Source: Candidatus Tantalella remota (GTDB lineage Bacteria; Omnitrophota; Gorgyraeia; Tantalellales; Tantalellaceae). From it: a stretch of DNA of 41,634 nucleotides. The position numbers were made by a program, and so were the translations under genes. The stretch's first letter is position 1. Each line of letters opens with the position of its first letter. The DNA lies in contig JAVCCB010000009.1 in NCBI GenBank assembly GCA_030765685.1, positions 1-41,634 of the forward strand. Reading direction: 5' to 3'. Shown piece after piece: positions 8,759 to 18,347 of this stretch. The notes under the pieces were generated by a model. The model saw nothing but the letters and a program-made list of their open reading frames with translations, was not told the DNA's origin and ran no database searches.

Positions 8759-9748
8759 CTGAATATAAAAAAGATACAGAACCTTCCCAATACCGGTCTC
8801 GGAAAGATCCTGGATCCCGTCAGGTGGTTTAACGGGTACGCGCTTTTGCCGCCGTTATACCTGGAACTTGCCATAACTTACAGGTGTGATCTTGACTGCG
8901 GGTATTGTTATCAGGATCAGGGTCGCAGAACATCATATCCGGACATGACGCTGGAGGATGTAAAAGTCCTGGCTTCTAACCTGAAAAATTCATTCCTGAT
9001 AAAGCCCAGAATATATGTTTTTGGCGGCGAACCGACAATAAACCCTGAGTTTACGGAGATACTGGAGTTTCTATCGGAACAGGGATACAAATTCTTTTTT
9101 GCCACCAACGGTATCACCTTCAGGAAACACGCGGAAAAAGTCATGTCTCTTCGGGGGCTTGAGAACGTTATCATATCTCTCAATCCCGGGAATGTCTCCA
9201 AGATAGAAGGGCTTATCGCGGAGGTCGACTCCTGCAAAAAGAAAAATGGACCGGTAATATCGGTAAACTGTCCTGTGGATATTGTTCAGGAGACCGGAGT
9301 AGAGCTGTTCCACCTGGCGCGAAGAATAGAGAAGACCCCCGCGAAATATCTGACGTTCCAGCATTCCCAGTCAATCTTTGAGGACAGTCGCCGGGGGCGC
9401 GCGGAGGACATCATATCTGGGATAAGAAAAGTAAGGGACACCAGCTATAAGATACCGGTTTTTTTCTTTCCGGATATAAAGGAAAAATGTCTCCAAGCCT
9501 ATTATTTGGATCCGGATTTTCCCGGGCAAAAAAAGAAATGCCTGTTGCCATGGTTCGATATTTTCATACGGCCCAACGGAGATGTGGTGCCATGCGATGA
9601 GGTGGACCACGTGGTGGGGAACATAAAGGATGAGAGCTTACGGGATATCTGGAATAACGGTATTTACCGGGAGTTCAGGAAAGGCATACAACAGGACGGG
9701 GTTTCTTTCCCCATATGCCGGAGATGCTGCCACCGGCAGTACTGCTGA
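8759..9748 (+). CDS. Radical SAM/SPASM-domain protein, probable CTG start
   Basis: Second SPASM-type radical SAM protein. The core motif is CDLDCGYC, followed by FGGEPT for SAM binding. The C-terminus has SPASM-like cysteines (KCLLPW, VPCDEV, ICRRCC, RQYC) with the GNI...LRDIWNN spacing typical of auxiliary-cluster domains. The only standard start giving this frame is TTG at 8846, which would leave just 11 residues before the motif. Reading upstream, the frame stays open through a plausible 29-residue N-terminus to a CTG at 8759, placed eight bases after GGAGAGG (8744-8750). I therefore prefer CTG 8759 (329 residues), though the start is uncertain. It follows asnB by 17 bases and precedes a B12-type radical SAM gene by 5 bases, so the genes are almost certainly cotranscribed. 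Substrate unknown. Confidence 0.82.
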   Translation: MNIKKIQNLPNTGLGKILDPVRWFNGYALLPPLYLELAITYRCDLDCGYCYQDQGRRTSYPDMTLEDVKVLASNLKNSFLIKPRIYVFGGEPTINPEFTEILEFLSEQGYKFFFATNGITFRKHAEKVMSLRGLENVIISLNPGNVSKIEGLIAEVDSCKKKNGPVISVNCPVDIVQETGVELFHLARRIEKTPAKYLTFQHSQSIFEDSRRGRAEDIISGIRKVRDTSYKIPVFFFPDIKEKCLQAYYLDPDFPGQKKKCLLPWFDIFIRPNGDVVPCDEVDHVVGNIKDESLRDIWNNGIYREFRKGIQQDGVSFPICRRCCHRQYC

Positions 9749-9753
9749 GAAAC

Positions 9754-11202
9754 ATGGAACACAAACTAAAAATTCTTTTTCAGGAGCCTTTCGTCCCGAA
9801 AAATATCACCTACGGGATGTTCGCCGCAGGCGCCGGGAATAACACCTTTCCGTTCGGGGTGGCCAGCATCGCCGCCTATATCGCTCAACGGGGATATGAT
9901 CCGGAATATCTTGATCCGCAGATCGAAGGCATGTCAGAAGAAAAGTATATCGAATATCTTAAACAAAACACCCCGGATGTGGTAGCGATGGGTTCAACTA
10001 CTCCGCAGATAAAATATACGATACAATGTTTTGAGCTCATCAAACGGTTTTTTCCGGATATCGTAACGGTATTGGGCGGGATACACGCTACCGAAACTCC
10101 GGAGGAGACATTGAACTCGACTGGTTCCATAGATTATATGGTTTTGGGAGAAGGGGAGAAGACATTTTACCAGTTGGCTGAGAAACTGAGTATGGGTCAA
10201 CTTCAGGAGATAGGCAGTCTGTCAGGGGTGGCTTTCAAGTCTTCAGGGCGGGTTATTGTTAACCCGTTCAATGAAGAAGACCGGTTGCCCGAGGAAGAGC
10301 TTCCTACGCCTCTTTTTGAGATCTTCCCCATGGATAAATATGTTGCCCAGGTAACATACGCTAAAACATTTCCGACATACGGTTTGCTGGCTTCCAGGGG
10401 GTGTCCGTACGACTGTGTTTTTTGCGATTCCCACGTGACTACAGGTAAAAAGACCCGGTATAAGCCGGTAGAGACTGTTATAGAAGAGATACGCGTCCTG
10501 AAGGATAAGTATGGCGCCAGAGGTATGATGTTTTTCGACGATACATTCACGGTTAACAGGCAGTGGGTAGAGGATTTTTGCGAGCAATATTCTGATTCCG
10601 GGATAGCTTTGCCGTGGGCATGCAACAGCCGTGTAGATACTTCTGATGCCGGATTGCTGAAGACCATGAAAGACGCGGGGTGCTGGTGCATCCTTTTCGG
10701 TGTGGAATCCGCTAATCAGAAATCCCTGGATATGCTGAAGAAAGGGACTACCGTCAGGCAGAACGAGAAAACATTGCGCGTGGCACTTGAGTTGGGATAT
10801 TATGTGTACACGAGCTATATTCTCGGCCTTCCGGGGGAAGACGAGGAAGACGTGTGTAATACCATAAGATTTGCCAAACGGATAGGGAACCAGCTTTCAC
10901 TCTTTTTTCTTCCCGTTCCGATGCCCGGGACCGAGCTGCAGAAAATAGCGAAGGCAGACGGGGGGCTGAGGGAAGACGCGAAATATGAAGATTATAACCA
11001 GTTCGACTTCGCGGATCCCGTATATGTTAATCCCCTGCTGGGCAGGGAAAAAATGAAGGGTCTTCTAAAAAAAGCCTTCATAGAATTTTACATGACGCCC
11101 GCGGTGATATTAAGGAACCTGAAAGAGCTTATATTGCTTAAGCAAAGCCCGTATAAATTCTGGCAGGGACTTAAAGGCGTGGCCGGCATAACAAAATTAT
11201 AA
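9754..11202 (+). CDS. Cobalamin-binding-type radical SAM protein
   Basis: B12-binding-domain radical SAM protein of about 482 residues. The Rossmann domain (about 1-150) has the typical LGGIHAT and LGEGEKTF segments. The cluster motif is GCPYDCVFC (CxxxCxxC), followed by FFDDTF and FGVESAN, which are characteristic of the BchE/HpnP-like family. A short alpha-helical tail (about 440-482) follows the barrel. The ATG at 9754 (MEHKLKILF) is preferred over an upstream ATG at 9715: it starts right at the first beta strand and lies 5 bases after the preceding stop, implying translational coupling. It is the third gene of the asnB run. The reaction could be methylation, a rearrangement or C-C bond chemistry; nothing in the sequence fixes the substrate. 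Confidence 0.87.
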   Translation: MEHKLKILFQEPFVPKNITYGMFAAGAGNNTFPFGVASIAAYIAQRGYDPEYLDPQIEGMSEEKYIEYLKQNTPDVVAMGSTTPQIKYTIQCFELIKRFFPDIVTVLGGIHATETPEETLNSTGSIDYMVLGEGEKTFYQLAEKLSMGQLQEIGSLSGVAFKSSGRVIVNPFNEEDRLPEEELPTPLFEIFPMDKYVAQVTYAKTFPTYGLLASRGCPYDCVFCDSHVTTGKKTRYKPVETVIEEIRVLKDKYGARGMMFFDDTFTVNRQWVEDFCEQYSDSGIALPWACNSRVDTSDAGLLKTMKDAGCWCILFGVESANQKSLDMLKKGTTVRQNEKTLRVALELGYYVYTSYILGLPGEDEEDVCNTIRFAKRIGNQLSLFFLPVPMPGTELQKIAKADGGLREDAKYEDYNQFDFADPVYVNPLLGREKMKGLLKKAFIEFYMTPAVILRNLKELILLKQSPYKFWQGLKGVAGITKL

Positions 11203-11229
11203 AGAACGGGCGGAGATGGACAATGGGAC

Positions 11230-13686
11230 ATGTCTAAAATAAAACTTCTTATATTTAACAACCTGGTATTCATCCTATATGCCGTGGGTGTGGTGACCGG
11301 GTTTGTCTACCTTCAGGGAATGGCGACCGGGTTCATCGTTCTTCTGCTTCCGGGGCTGGGCTGGGCCCTGAAATTTGGTGCTGAGGACAATGACATTATT
11401 ATCACACTTCTGCTCAGCGTCTTTATATCATTTTTCATTTTTCTTTTCGGATTTCTTGGATGTTTTCTGGCGGGAATAACCGTGAATCAATATGTCTTTG
11501 CCGGCGTACTGTTCATCGTATCTAATGCGGGCATATTGCTCATTAGGGGCGAGAAAACCCCAGCCATTTACAGATATCAGATGATATTTTTTGCAGCAGT
11601 CCTATTGCTGCTGAGCCTTAACGCGAAAAAGATGCCGCTGGTATATGACGTCGACGCATCATATATGCTTACTTCATACGGGCTGGTACATGAGGTAAAG
11701 CCGTATAAAAATATTTCCCGCGTTCCGTATGCTTTTGAGCATTCCCCGGGGCCTCTTATGGTAAGCGCGTCGTCTGTGTTCCTGATGGGGGAGGTGGATG
11801 AAACTAAAGAAGCATATTTCTCGGCGAAGGAAATAGAAAAGAAATATGAGAAAGACCGTATATGGGAATTCTGGGACAGGATCCCGGGTACGGAGGAATC
11901 GAAAGCGGAGGTAGTTTTATCGGGAAAGAAGGAGCTTTTGTTCTCCACAAGGGTCCCGCAGTTTTTCCTGTCGGCGCTTTTGATGCTCATTCTGTGCGAG
12001 ATCGTAAGAAGGCGAACAGGATCGGTCTTCTACGGCATATTCGCGGCTACGGTATTCCTGGGGCCGGAGATGTTTGTGAGATTGTCCTACGCGGACTACA
12101 CTACGTCCATACTCTTTATCTCTCTCGCGATGTACTATGTATACGCGTACAGGAAAAAGTCTGTGTTTTGGCCTATTTTTCTCGGATTCTGCGCGGCCTG
12201 GATAAACCAGAAAACCGTGATCGTGCCTGTGGCATTTATGCTGGCTGAGATGTGGAGGATGAGAGGGAAAACGACCGTCAGAGCGGCGGGGTATCTGGCC
12301 GGATGGGTTCTGGGGCTGGTTACGGTGGCGGTGTACGGCTATTTTCTTAATTGGCAGTGTTTTATACGGAATTTTCTGTTCGACCACGGCGTGACGGGAC
12401 TCCTGGGCGGCGCAGAAAATATCCCCGGATTTTTTGCCGCGTGGACCAGAGCCGCGCTTTACATGAATCCTGTTGTGTTTTTGTTGTGCATGATAGCGTT
12501 GGGCTATTATCTTGTCAAAGCGAGGAAGGACAGATTTTTTGTGGTCCCCGTGTGGTTTTTTGCCGGAGCTTTTGTGTTTTTGCTCTGCAAGTGGCCGATA
12601 ACCCGGAATTGCGCGGTAGTATATCCGCCCATGTTCATCGCTCTGGGGTGTTTTATAGCATCTAGGGGGCTTTGGGTTAAACGCGGGTTGACGATAGTGG
12701 TTGGAGCGATGTTTTGCTTGAATATTTTTGTGATGAGTGACAGTTTTGTTGTCCCGGCACCTTTTTACGCGTATAGGGAAACAAGCAACACATCGGCGAC
12801 TGTAGCGTCCGCCTACAAAGATTATATAGGGCATAAAGCCCGGTCACTTTTCGGATCCCGGGAAGCTATTCCCCTAGAGAGCAGGGTCGAGCCTCTGGAA
12901 CGTTTTCCTGAGGCAAGTATGGCTTATGCCGCAAGAGCCGGCGTGCATAAATCCCTAGGGGATACCGGAGAAGCATTGCGGCTGTACCAGAAATCCGTAA
13001 GGCTGTATTCCGGGAATGCCGACGCGAACAACAATATGGGAAACATCCTGGCCGAACAGGGGCAAAGCCAAGAAGCGATCACGGCGTATAAACGGGCAAT
13101 AGAAATAGATCCCGGACAGCCCGGGGCATACCTTAACCTGGGTGTGCTCTATTTACACGAAGGCAGGACACATGAGGCTATAGAACTTTACGAAAAAGCC
13201 ATCGATCTGGATGCGGACATCGGCGAAGCATATAATAATCTGGGGAACGCGTATCGCAGCCTTAAGGAATATGATAAAGCGATACGCGCGTATGAAAAGG
13301 CGATACAGATAGACCCGCGATCCAAGGATGTGTATTTTAATCTGGGTAATGCCTATTTTGAGGCAGGCAGTCTGGAGAAGGCCATTGTCCCGTACAGAAA
13401 AGCGCTCGAGATCGATTCTGCCGACAAAGGAGCGTATAATAACCTCAATATCGTATATCGAAAAATGGGGATGCTGGACGAGGCCGTTGAGTTGAACAAA
13501 GAAGCTTTGAACTGGATGACGGAAAAGGGTAAGGTCTATTATCAGCTGGCGGTCATTTATTATCGGAAAGGTGACTATGCCACGGCGGTAATGTATTACG
13601 ACAAGGCCGAAAGGGGAGGAGTTGGCAACAAGGCCATGCGAGAAGCTCTGAAAGCTTACTATGGGGCAGATGCTGCAGCGGAGTAG
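11230..13686 (+). CDS. Polytopic membrane protein with C-terminal TPR domain
   Basis: 818 residues in two parts. Residues 1 to about 515 are hydrophobic with some ten or more membrane segments, interrupted by a hydrophilic extracytoplasmic loop (about 135-235) that includes YDVDASYM and HSPGP. This layout resembles GT-C glycosyltransferases that use polyprenyl-linked sugars. Residues about 560-800 are seven tandem 34-residue TPR units with the usual N-NLG-Y-x8-A-x3-Y-x-KA-x-DP pattern, ending YYRKGDYATAVMYYDKAE. The TPR tail should bind protein partners. The ATG at 11230 is 27 bases after the preceding radical SAM gene; no strong ribosome site is seen. Unlike the other three TPR membrane proteins in the window it lacks the FVWDD motif, so it is a more distant relative or a different GT-C subgroup. 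It ends 13 bases from a convergent TMTC-like gene. Confidence 0.8.
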   Translation: MSKIKLLIFNNLVFILYAVGVVTGFVYLQGMATGFIVLLLPGLGWALKFGAEDNDIIITLLLSVFISFFIFLFGFLGCFLAGITVNQYVFAGVLFIVSNAGILLIRGEKTPAIYRYQMIFFAAVLLLLSLNAKKMPLVYDVDASYMLTSYGLVHEVKPYKNISRVPYAFEHSPGPLMVSASSVFLMGEVDETKEAYFSAKEIEKKYEKDRIWEFWDRIPGTEESKAEVVLSGKKELLFSTRVPQFFLSALLMLILCEIVRRRTGSVFYGIFAATVFLGPEMFVRLSYADYTTSILFISLAMYYVYAYRKKSVFWPIFLGFCAAWINQKTVIVPVAFMLAEMWRMRGKTTVRAAGYLAGWVLGLVTVAVYGYFLNWQCFIRNFLFDHGVTGLLGGAENIPGFFAAWTRAALYMNPVVFLLCMIALGYYLVKARKDRFFVVPVWFFAGAFVFLLCKWPITRNCAVVYPPMFIALGCFIASRGLWVKRGLTIVVGAMFCLNIFVMSDSFVVPAPFYAYRETSNTSATVASAYKDYIGHKARSLFGSREAIPLESRVEPLERFPEASMAYAARAGVHKSLGDTGEALRLYQKSVRLYSGNADANNNMGNILAEQGQSQEAITAYKRAIEIDPGQPGAYLNLGVLYLHEGRTHEAIELYEKAIDLDADIGEAYNNLGNAYRSLKEYDKAIRAYEKAIQIDPRSKDVYFNLGNAYFEAGSLEKAIVPYRKALEIDSADKGAYNNLNIVYRKMGMLDEAVELNKEALNWMTEKGKVYYQLAVIYYRKGDYATAVMYYDKAERGGVGNKAMREALKAYYGADAAAE

Positions 13687-13699
13687 CGGGTGCGCAGCA

Positions 13700-16246
13700 C
13701 TATTCACGTGATTCTTGATGCTGTTTTAGCGCTTCGAGATAAGCGGGGTTGGAAAACCCCAGAGCTTTTGCCCTGCCGGCGTATTCCGAGGCTTTTTCGT
13801 ACATCTCGCGGTCAAAATATAAAAGAGATATTGTATAATACGCGCGGGCGTGGCTCGGATCTATTTTTAGTATACGCTGGTATGTTTCCAGAGCCTTATC
13901 ATATTCCCCGGATTCATGGTAAATGGTCCCCAGAGTGAAAAGGACTGCCGTATTTTCAGGTTCTGTACGGAGTTTCTCCTTATATTGAGAAATGATATCC
14001 TGATATTGTTTGAACAACGCGTCATAAACAGGTTTGTTAGCGGGCTCCAGCGACGCTGCTTTTTTCATCGCGGATAAAGCTCCGATGAAGTTACCTCGGC
14101 TATTAAAAATATGGGCGATATTCACGTAGGCATTCGCGTTATCGGGATCAATTTCCACCACGTTCATGAACAGTTTCAGAGATTCTTCATTACGGCCACG
14201 CATCCCGTACAGGACACCCAGGTTGTTGTACGCGTCCGGATACGATGGGTCCTGTTCGATCGCTTTTTTATATGAAGAAATGGCTTTATCAATCTCACCC
14301 GTTTGCTGATAGCTTATGCCGAGGTTGACATAGTTTTTAGCGTTCGAGGGATCTAACTGTAGAGCCTTCTTGAACAATGTCAGTGATTCCATATTGTTGT
14401 TCATCTTGCCCGCGAGTATTCCCAGATCGGCGTAGGCAACCGCATTGTCTGGGTCGAGCTTTATAGCTTGCCTGAAAGCTTCCGCTGCTTCAGGGTAACT
14501 TTCCAGTGCCATGTAAGTTTTGCCGAGGTTAGTGTGTATTTCGGATGAATAGGGAGTGGCCAGCAGCTGGGTTTTGTGCAGCCGCAGGGCGTCCTCATAC
14601 CTGCCCAGCTTGTCATATATTATCGAAAGATTATCATAAGCCTTACCCCGGTAAGGATTGAGGGACATCGATTTTTCGTACAACTGAATAGCCCGGTCGG
14701 TCTGCCCGCTCACATAATAGGTATTAGCAAGGTTGATATATGAATCCATATTAGAGGGATTTATAAGCAAAGCTTTTTGAAAGTGGTCTCTCGCGGAGGG
14801 GAAGTCACCGGAGGTTCCGTAGATCACGCCGAGGTTATTCAGAGGGTTTTCGTATAACCGATTGAGTTCTATCGCCTTTTGAAACAGGGGTATCGCTTTT
14901 GGCACCTGTCCGGCATTGCTGTAAACGATACCAAGGTTATTATACGCCCTGGAAGAATGGGGAGACCGACGAATAACGTCTTCCCAGAAGACTTGAGGGT
15001 TTTTCCAGTCACGGTTACGGACAAAAGTAATCAAGCAGTACGGAACGAAGATAAGCAGGAATATCTCGACGGCCGCGAACTTTGCCACCTTTGCCGGCAT
15101 GTGCCGACCGCGCGTTGATAACAGGCGAATAATACCGAAAGCCAGTATCACGCAGAATCCAACGGAGGGAAGATAAAGGCGCTGTTCCGCGACAGGCCTG
15201 CCGTAGAGGAAAAGTATGTTGCTGACCGGCAATAAAGTCAGGAATATCCAGAAAATTGAAAATGAAAGAATGCGATACCGCCGGAAAGTCCATACACCCG
15301 CTGCCAGCAGTATCAGGATCAAAGCTGTGGACAGCAGGACAGACGGGTCGAGTGCGGAGTCAGGTGCTATAAAAAGACGCTCGGCTGACAGGTTGACGGG
15401 GAACGCAAGCAGCCGCAGGTAGCAACCGAGAGTTTTCGGGATCGCGAGGATGTTAGAGTAAAACCCTATCTCTGCGGTTTGGAGCGCCTCTTTTGTCACC
15501 AGCAGACCAAGCGCCGATATTTTAAAACAAAGAAAACCCGCCGTCATGGCAAAGAACGGGAGGGCCGCTGTTATTCCGGACTTGTAGTTGTCTCGCGGCA
15601 TAAAACAGAGCACGTACAATATCAGGATCAGGGGCAGTGGGAGGGCGCTTTGTTTGGAACCCAGGGCACAGACATACGCTACAAGAGAGAGTGGGTAAAA
15701 GATCCATAACGAACGGGTCTTCTTATGCCGGATAAAGACAACAAAACAAATGACTGCAAGAATAAAAAAGACTCCGCCAAGAAGGTCTGAACGGTTCTTT
15801 ACCCAGGTTACCGCTTCAACGTGAACAGGGTGCGCGGCAAAAAGCATGGCGGACAGTAACGGCAGTCGGCGAAGCTCTTTTTGCCCCATCGTTAAAAGGC
15901 ACATCAGGGCGTAGATCAAAAGCGTGCATGCCGTGTGAAGTATAAGGTTTGTTAAGTGGTATCCCTTGGGGTCGTTCTTCCAAAAGGCAAAATCTACAGA
16001 ATAAGAAGTCGCGACAAGAGGCCGGTATATTCCTTTTGTACGATAGGTGACATGGCGCCAATACTCTGGAGAAAAAAGGGACGGTATGTACCTTATGTTT
16101 TGAAGATATTGATCCTCAACTATCGCCTCTTTGTCGTCCCAGACGAAGGAATTCCCCAGGGTATTGGAAAAGATCGCCGCGCAGACCACAACAAGAAGGA
16201 AAAGGCAGACAATATGAAAGCGAGTATTTCCGTCAGTCTTTATCAT
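13700..16246 (-). CDS. TMTC-like membrane protein with long TPR array
   Basis: 848 residues. The N-terminal membrane domain (about 1-415) starts with a membrane helix followed by NSFVWDD, IYRPLV and GYHLTNL, then AAHPVHVEAVTW and a later GRPVAEQRLYLPS segment. This pattern is shared with the bacterial counterparts of eukaryotic TMTC proteins, which are GT-C O-mannosyltransferases with TPR tails; the paired Asp in the first outer loop is the expected catalytic position. The remainder (about 430-830) is roughly twelve TPR units, the longest array in the window. It overlaps the end of the upstream paralogue by 14 bases, with GGAG inside that gene's coding end as a possible ribosome site. Probable role: transfer of a sugar to a protein or envelope acceptor outside the cytoplasm. 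Specificity is not determinable. Confidence 0.82.
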   Translation of the reverse strand: MIKTDGNTRFHIVCLFLLVVVCAAIFSNTLGNSFVWDDKEAIVEDQYLQNIRYIPSLFSPEYWRHVTYRTKGIYRPLVATSYSVDFAFWKNDPKGYHLTNLILHTACTLLIYALMCLLTMGQKELRRLPLLSAMLFAAHPVHVEAVTWVKNRSDLLGGVFFILAVICFVVFIRHKKTRSLWIFYPLSLVAYVCALGSKQSALPLPLILILYVLCFMPRDNYKSGITAALPFFAMTAGFLCFKISALGLLVTKEALQTAEIGFYSNILAIPKTLGCYLRLLAFPVNLSAERLFIAPDSALDPSVLLSTALILILLAAGVWTFRRYRILSFSIFWIFLTLLPVSNILFLYGRPVAEQRLYLPSVGFCVILAFGIIRLLSTRGRHMPAKVAKFAAVEIFLLIFVPYCLITFVRNRDWKNPQVFWEDVIRRSPHSSRAYNNLGIVYSNAGQVPKAIPLFQKAIELNRLYENPLNNLGVIYGTSGDFPSARDHFQKALLINPSNMDSYINLANTYYVSGQTDRAIQLYEKSMSLNPYRGKAYDNLSIIYDKLGRYEDALRLHKTQLLATPYSSEIHTNLGKTYMALESYPEAAEAFRQAIKLDPDNAVAYADLGILAGKMNNNMESLTLFKKALQLDPSNAKNYVNLGISYQQTGEIDKAISSYKKAIEQDPSYPDAYNNLGVLYGMRGRNEESLKLFMNVVEIDPDNANAYVNIAHIFNSRGNFIGALSAMKKAASLEPANKPVYDALFKQYQDIISQYKEKLRTEPENTAVLFTLGTIYHESGEYDKALETYQRILKIDPSHARAYYTISLLYFDREMYEKASEYAGRAKALGFSNPAYLEALKQHQESRE

Positions 16247-18347
16247 CAGAGCTTTTCTCCGTTCTATAGGGGGCTAATAGTCTGAGATAGGCCGGATCCG
16301 ATCTTCCCAGCCCGGCGGCTTTGTCGTAGTAGTAGACGGCCTTAGCATAGTCCTTAAGGCGATAATACGTAACAGAAAGATCGAAATACGCGCCCGCGAA
16401 ACGGGGGTTGTTTTCAACGGAATCTTCAAGCAATTGTATCCTTTTATCGGTCATCCCGAGACGTTTGTATGTCATGCTCAGGTTCCCGTAAGCGGCTGTA
16501 TCATTCGGCGCGAGTTCTATAGTTTTTTTGTAAGCTTCCGCCGCGGCGGGAAAACTGTTTGATTCATAATATGCGTTACCGAGGTTGAAATAAGTGTCCG
16601 CCGCGGCGGGGTCTATTGTCAGAGACCTTTTGTACGCATTGATAGCAGCATTGTAATCTTTGCCGGCGCGATACGCGTTCCCGAGATTGTTGTAAGCGGA
16701 AGTATTCTCGGGGTCCAGCTCTATAGCCTTTGCATACTGGCCGAAAGCATTTTTCATAGCCCCTATCGCGGCATACGCTACCCCCAGGTTTACGCGGGTC
16801 CTCGCGTTGTCCGGATACCGAGCGACAGCCCGCCGCAGCACTTCGATAGATTCGGGGAACATGCGCATATCGTAGTATGTATTAGCCAGGTTATCGTACG
16901 CGGGATAGCCGTTCAGGGGGCGCGCATAAAGGCCTGCCGGGGTCTCATGAAGTTCGATAGCTTTTTTGTAAAACATAACGGCGCTTTCGGCATCTCCGGA
17001 TTGACGATAAGTATTAGCCAGGTTGTAGTTGGCCCTGGCAGAGCCGGGAGAGGAGGCTACCGTATCGGCCCATAAGGTCAATGGGTTTTTCCAGTTTTTG
17101 TTTCTCGAAACCGTCGTCAGGGAGAAGGACAGGAAAAGCCCCACGGCAAGAAAAGTGGACACGCTTTTAAATATTTTGCGGGAACCCTTAGAAGTGCCTG
17201 CCGCGCCAAGCTTGAGTATGCAGAGGCCCAATAATACGCAGTATCCGACGGAAGGAATGTAAAGGCGTTGTTCCGCGATCGGCCTGCCGGCAAGAAAAAT
17301 AATATTTGAGAACGGCAAAAGTGCCAGAAGGACCCATGAAAGTGAGAAAAAGAAGAGACGGTAACGCCGCCAGGACCATAGAGCAAATAGCACAAGGATG
17401 ATCGTTCCCGAAGACAGAAGAACGGCCGGTTCGCCGAAAGATGAGGGTATACTTATAAGGCGTTCAGCATTAAGAGTGAAAGGATATGCCAGCAAGTAAA
17501 GATAGTACCCAATGGTTTTAACTACCAGAAGAACATGGGAATATAACGGCAGCCCTGTTCCGACATCATCGTTGGGTACCAGCATTCCGAGGACGAATAT
17601 CTTGAACGCGAGAAAGAGCGCCGCAACTATCCAGAAAGGGGCGGTACGGGTCGCATTTTTCACAAGATCCTCCCGGGGAAGGAAACACGCGACATAAAGC
17701 AGAAGAATAAGCGGCAGGGTCACGGCTGTTTCCTTAGAGGCTAGCGAAAAGAGAAAGCATAAAAGACCGCCGACATAAAACCCGCTCCCCTTGATGGTAT
17801 TTTTCTTCCGCAGAGACGAGGCGAACAGTATAAAAGATGAGAGAAAGAAAAATGATGCCAGGAGATCTGTCCGGTTCTTTATCCAGGCGATAGATTCTAC
17901 GTGCACCGGATGAGACGCGAAAAGAACAGCAGAAAGAAATGCCAGCAGGATCAAGGGGGATCGTTTTTCTTTTGGCAGGGGATCTTTGCCGAGCGCTCCC
18001 GCCAGAAGAAGTACGAGTAGGTACACCAGAAGCACGTTGGCCGCATGCATCAACAAATTGGTGGCATGATACCCCGCAGGGGACAATCCCCATAAAGCAT
18101 GATCGATCGCGAAAGTAAGGGTGCTTACGGGGCGGTATTCTCCCGAGGCGCCCGAGGGAGGGGCTTTCCAGTAACTTACAGAAAATATCGCGGGTATGTT
18201 TTTAAGATCGTGCACAGAGGTGTCTCTTGCTATAAGGTCATGGTCATCCCAGACGAAGGAGTTCTGCAGGGTGTTCATGAAAAGCGCCGCCGTCAATAGC
18301 AGCAACAGGGCAATATTGATAATATGTTTTTTTCGAATATCATTCAT
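16233..18347 (-). CDS. TMTC-like membrane protein with TPR array
   Basis: Paralogue of the gene it overlaps downstream, about 704 residues from the ATG at 18347. After a membrane helix comes NSFVWDDHD, then EYRPVST, GYHATNLLMH, ASHPVHVESIAW and GRPIAEQRLYIPS, the same ordered landmarks as in the neighbour. About ten membrane segments lead to a TPR array of seven units (from about residue 440). The start at MNDIRKKH is preferred over an upstream ATG at 18407 because it sits immediately before the basic end of the first membrane helix and gives an 8-base overlap with the upstream radical SAM gene. The order radical SAM, TMTC-like, TMTC-like with overlapping ends indicates one translationally coupled minus-strand operon. 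Likely an envelope glycosyltransferase; acceptor unknown. Confidence 0.82.
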   Translation of the reverse strand: MNDIRKKHIINIALLLLLTAALFMNTLQNSFVWDDHDLIARDTSVHDLKNIPAIFSVSYWKAPPSGASGEYRPVSTLTFAIDHALWGLSPAGYHATNLLMHAANVLLVYLLVLLLAGALGKDPLPKEKRSPLILLAFLSAVLFASHPVHVESIAWIKNRTDLLASFFFLSSFILFASSLRKKNTIKGSGFYVGGLLCFLFSLASKETAVTLPLILLLYVACFLPREDLVKNATRTAPFWIVAALFLAFKIFVLGMLVPNDDVGTGLPLYSHVLLVVKTIGYYLYLLAYPFTLNAERLISIPSSFGEPAVLLSSGTIILVLFALWSWRRYRLFFFSLSWVLLALLPFSNIIFLAGRPIAEQRLYIPSVGYCVLLGLCILKLGAAGTSKGSRKIFKSVSTFLAVGLFLSFSLTTVSRNKNWKNPLTLWADTVASSPGSARANYNLANTYRQSGDAESAVMFYKKAIELHETPAGLYARPLNGYPAYDNLANTYYDMRMFPESIEVLRRAVARYPDNARTRVNLGVAYAAIGAMKNAFGQYAKAIELDPENTSAYNNLGNAYRAGKDYNAAINAYKRSLTIDPAAADTYFNLGNAYYESNSFPAAAEAYKKTIELAPNDTAAYGNLSMTYKRLGMTDKRIQLLEDSVENNPRFAGAYFDLSVTYYRLKDYAKAVYYYDKAAGLGRSDPAYLRLLAPYRTEKSSDDKD

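Noticed and set aside
11917-12834. 305-codon minus-strand frame
   Set aside because: It is antisense to the membrane domain of the TPR protein and is rich in His/Arg/Pro, a usual sign of a shadow frame.
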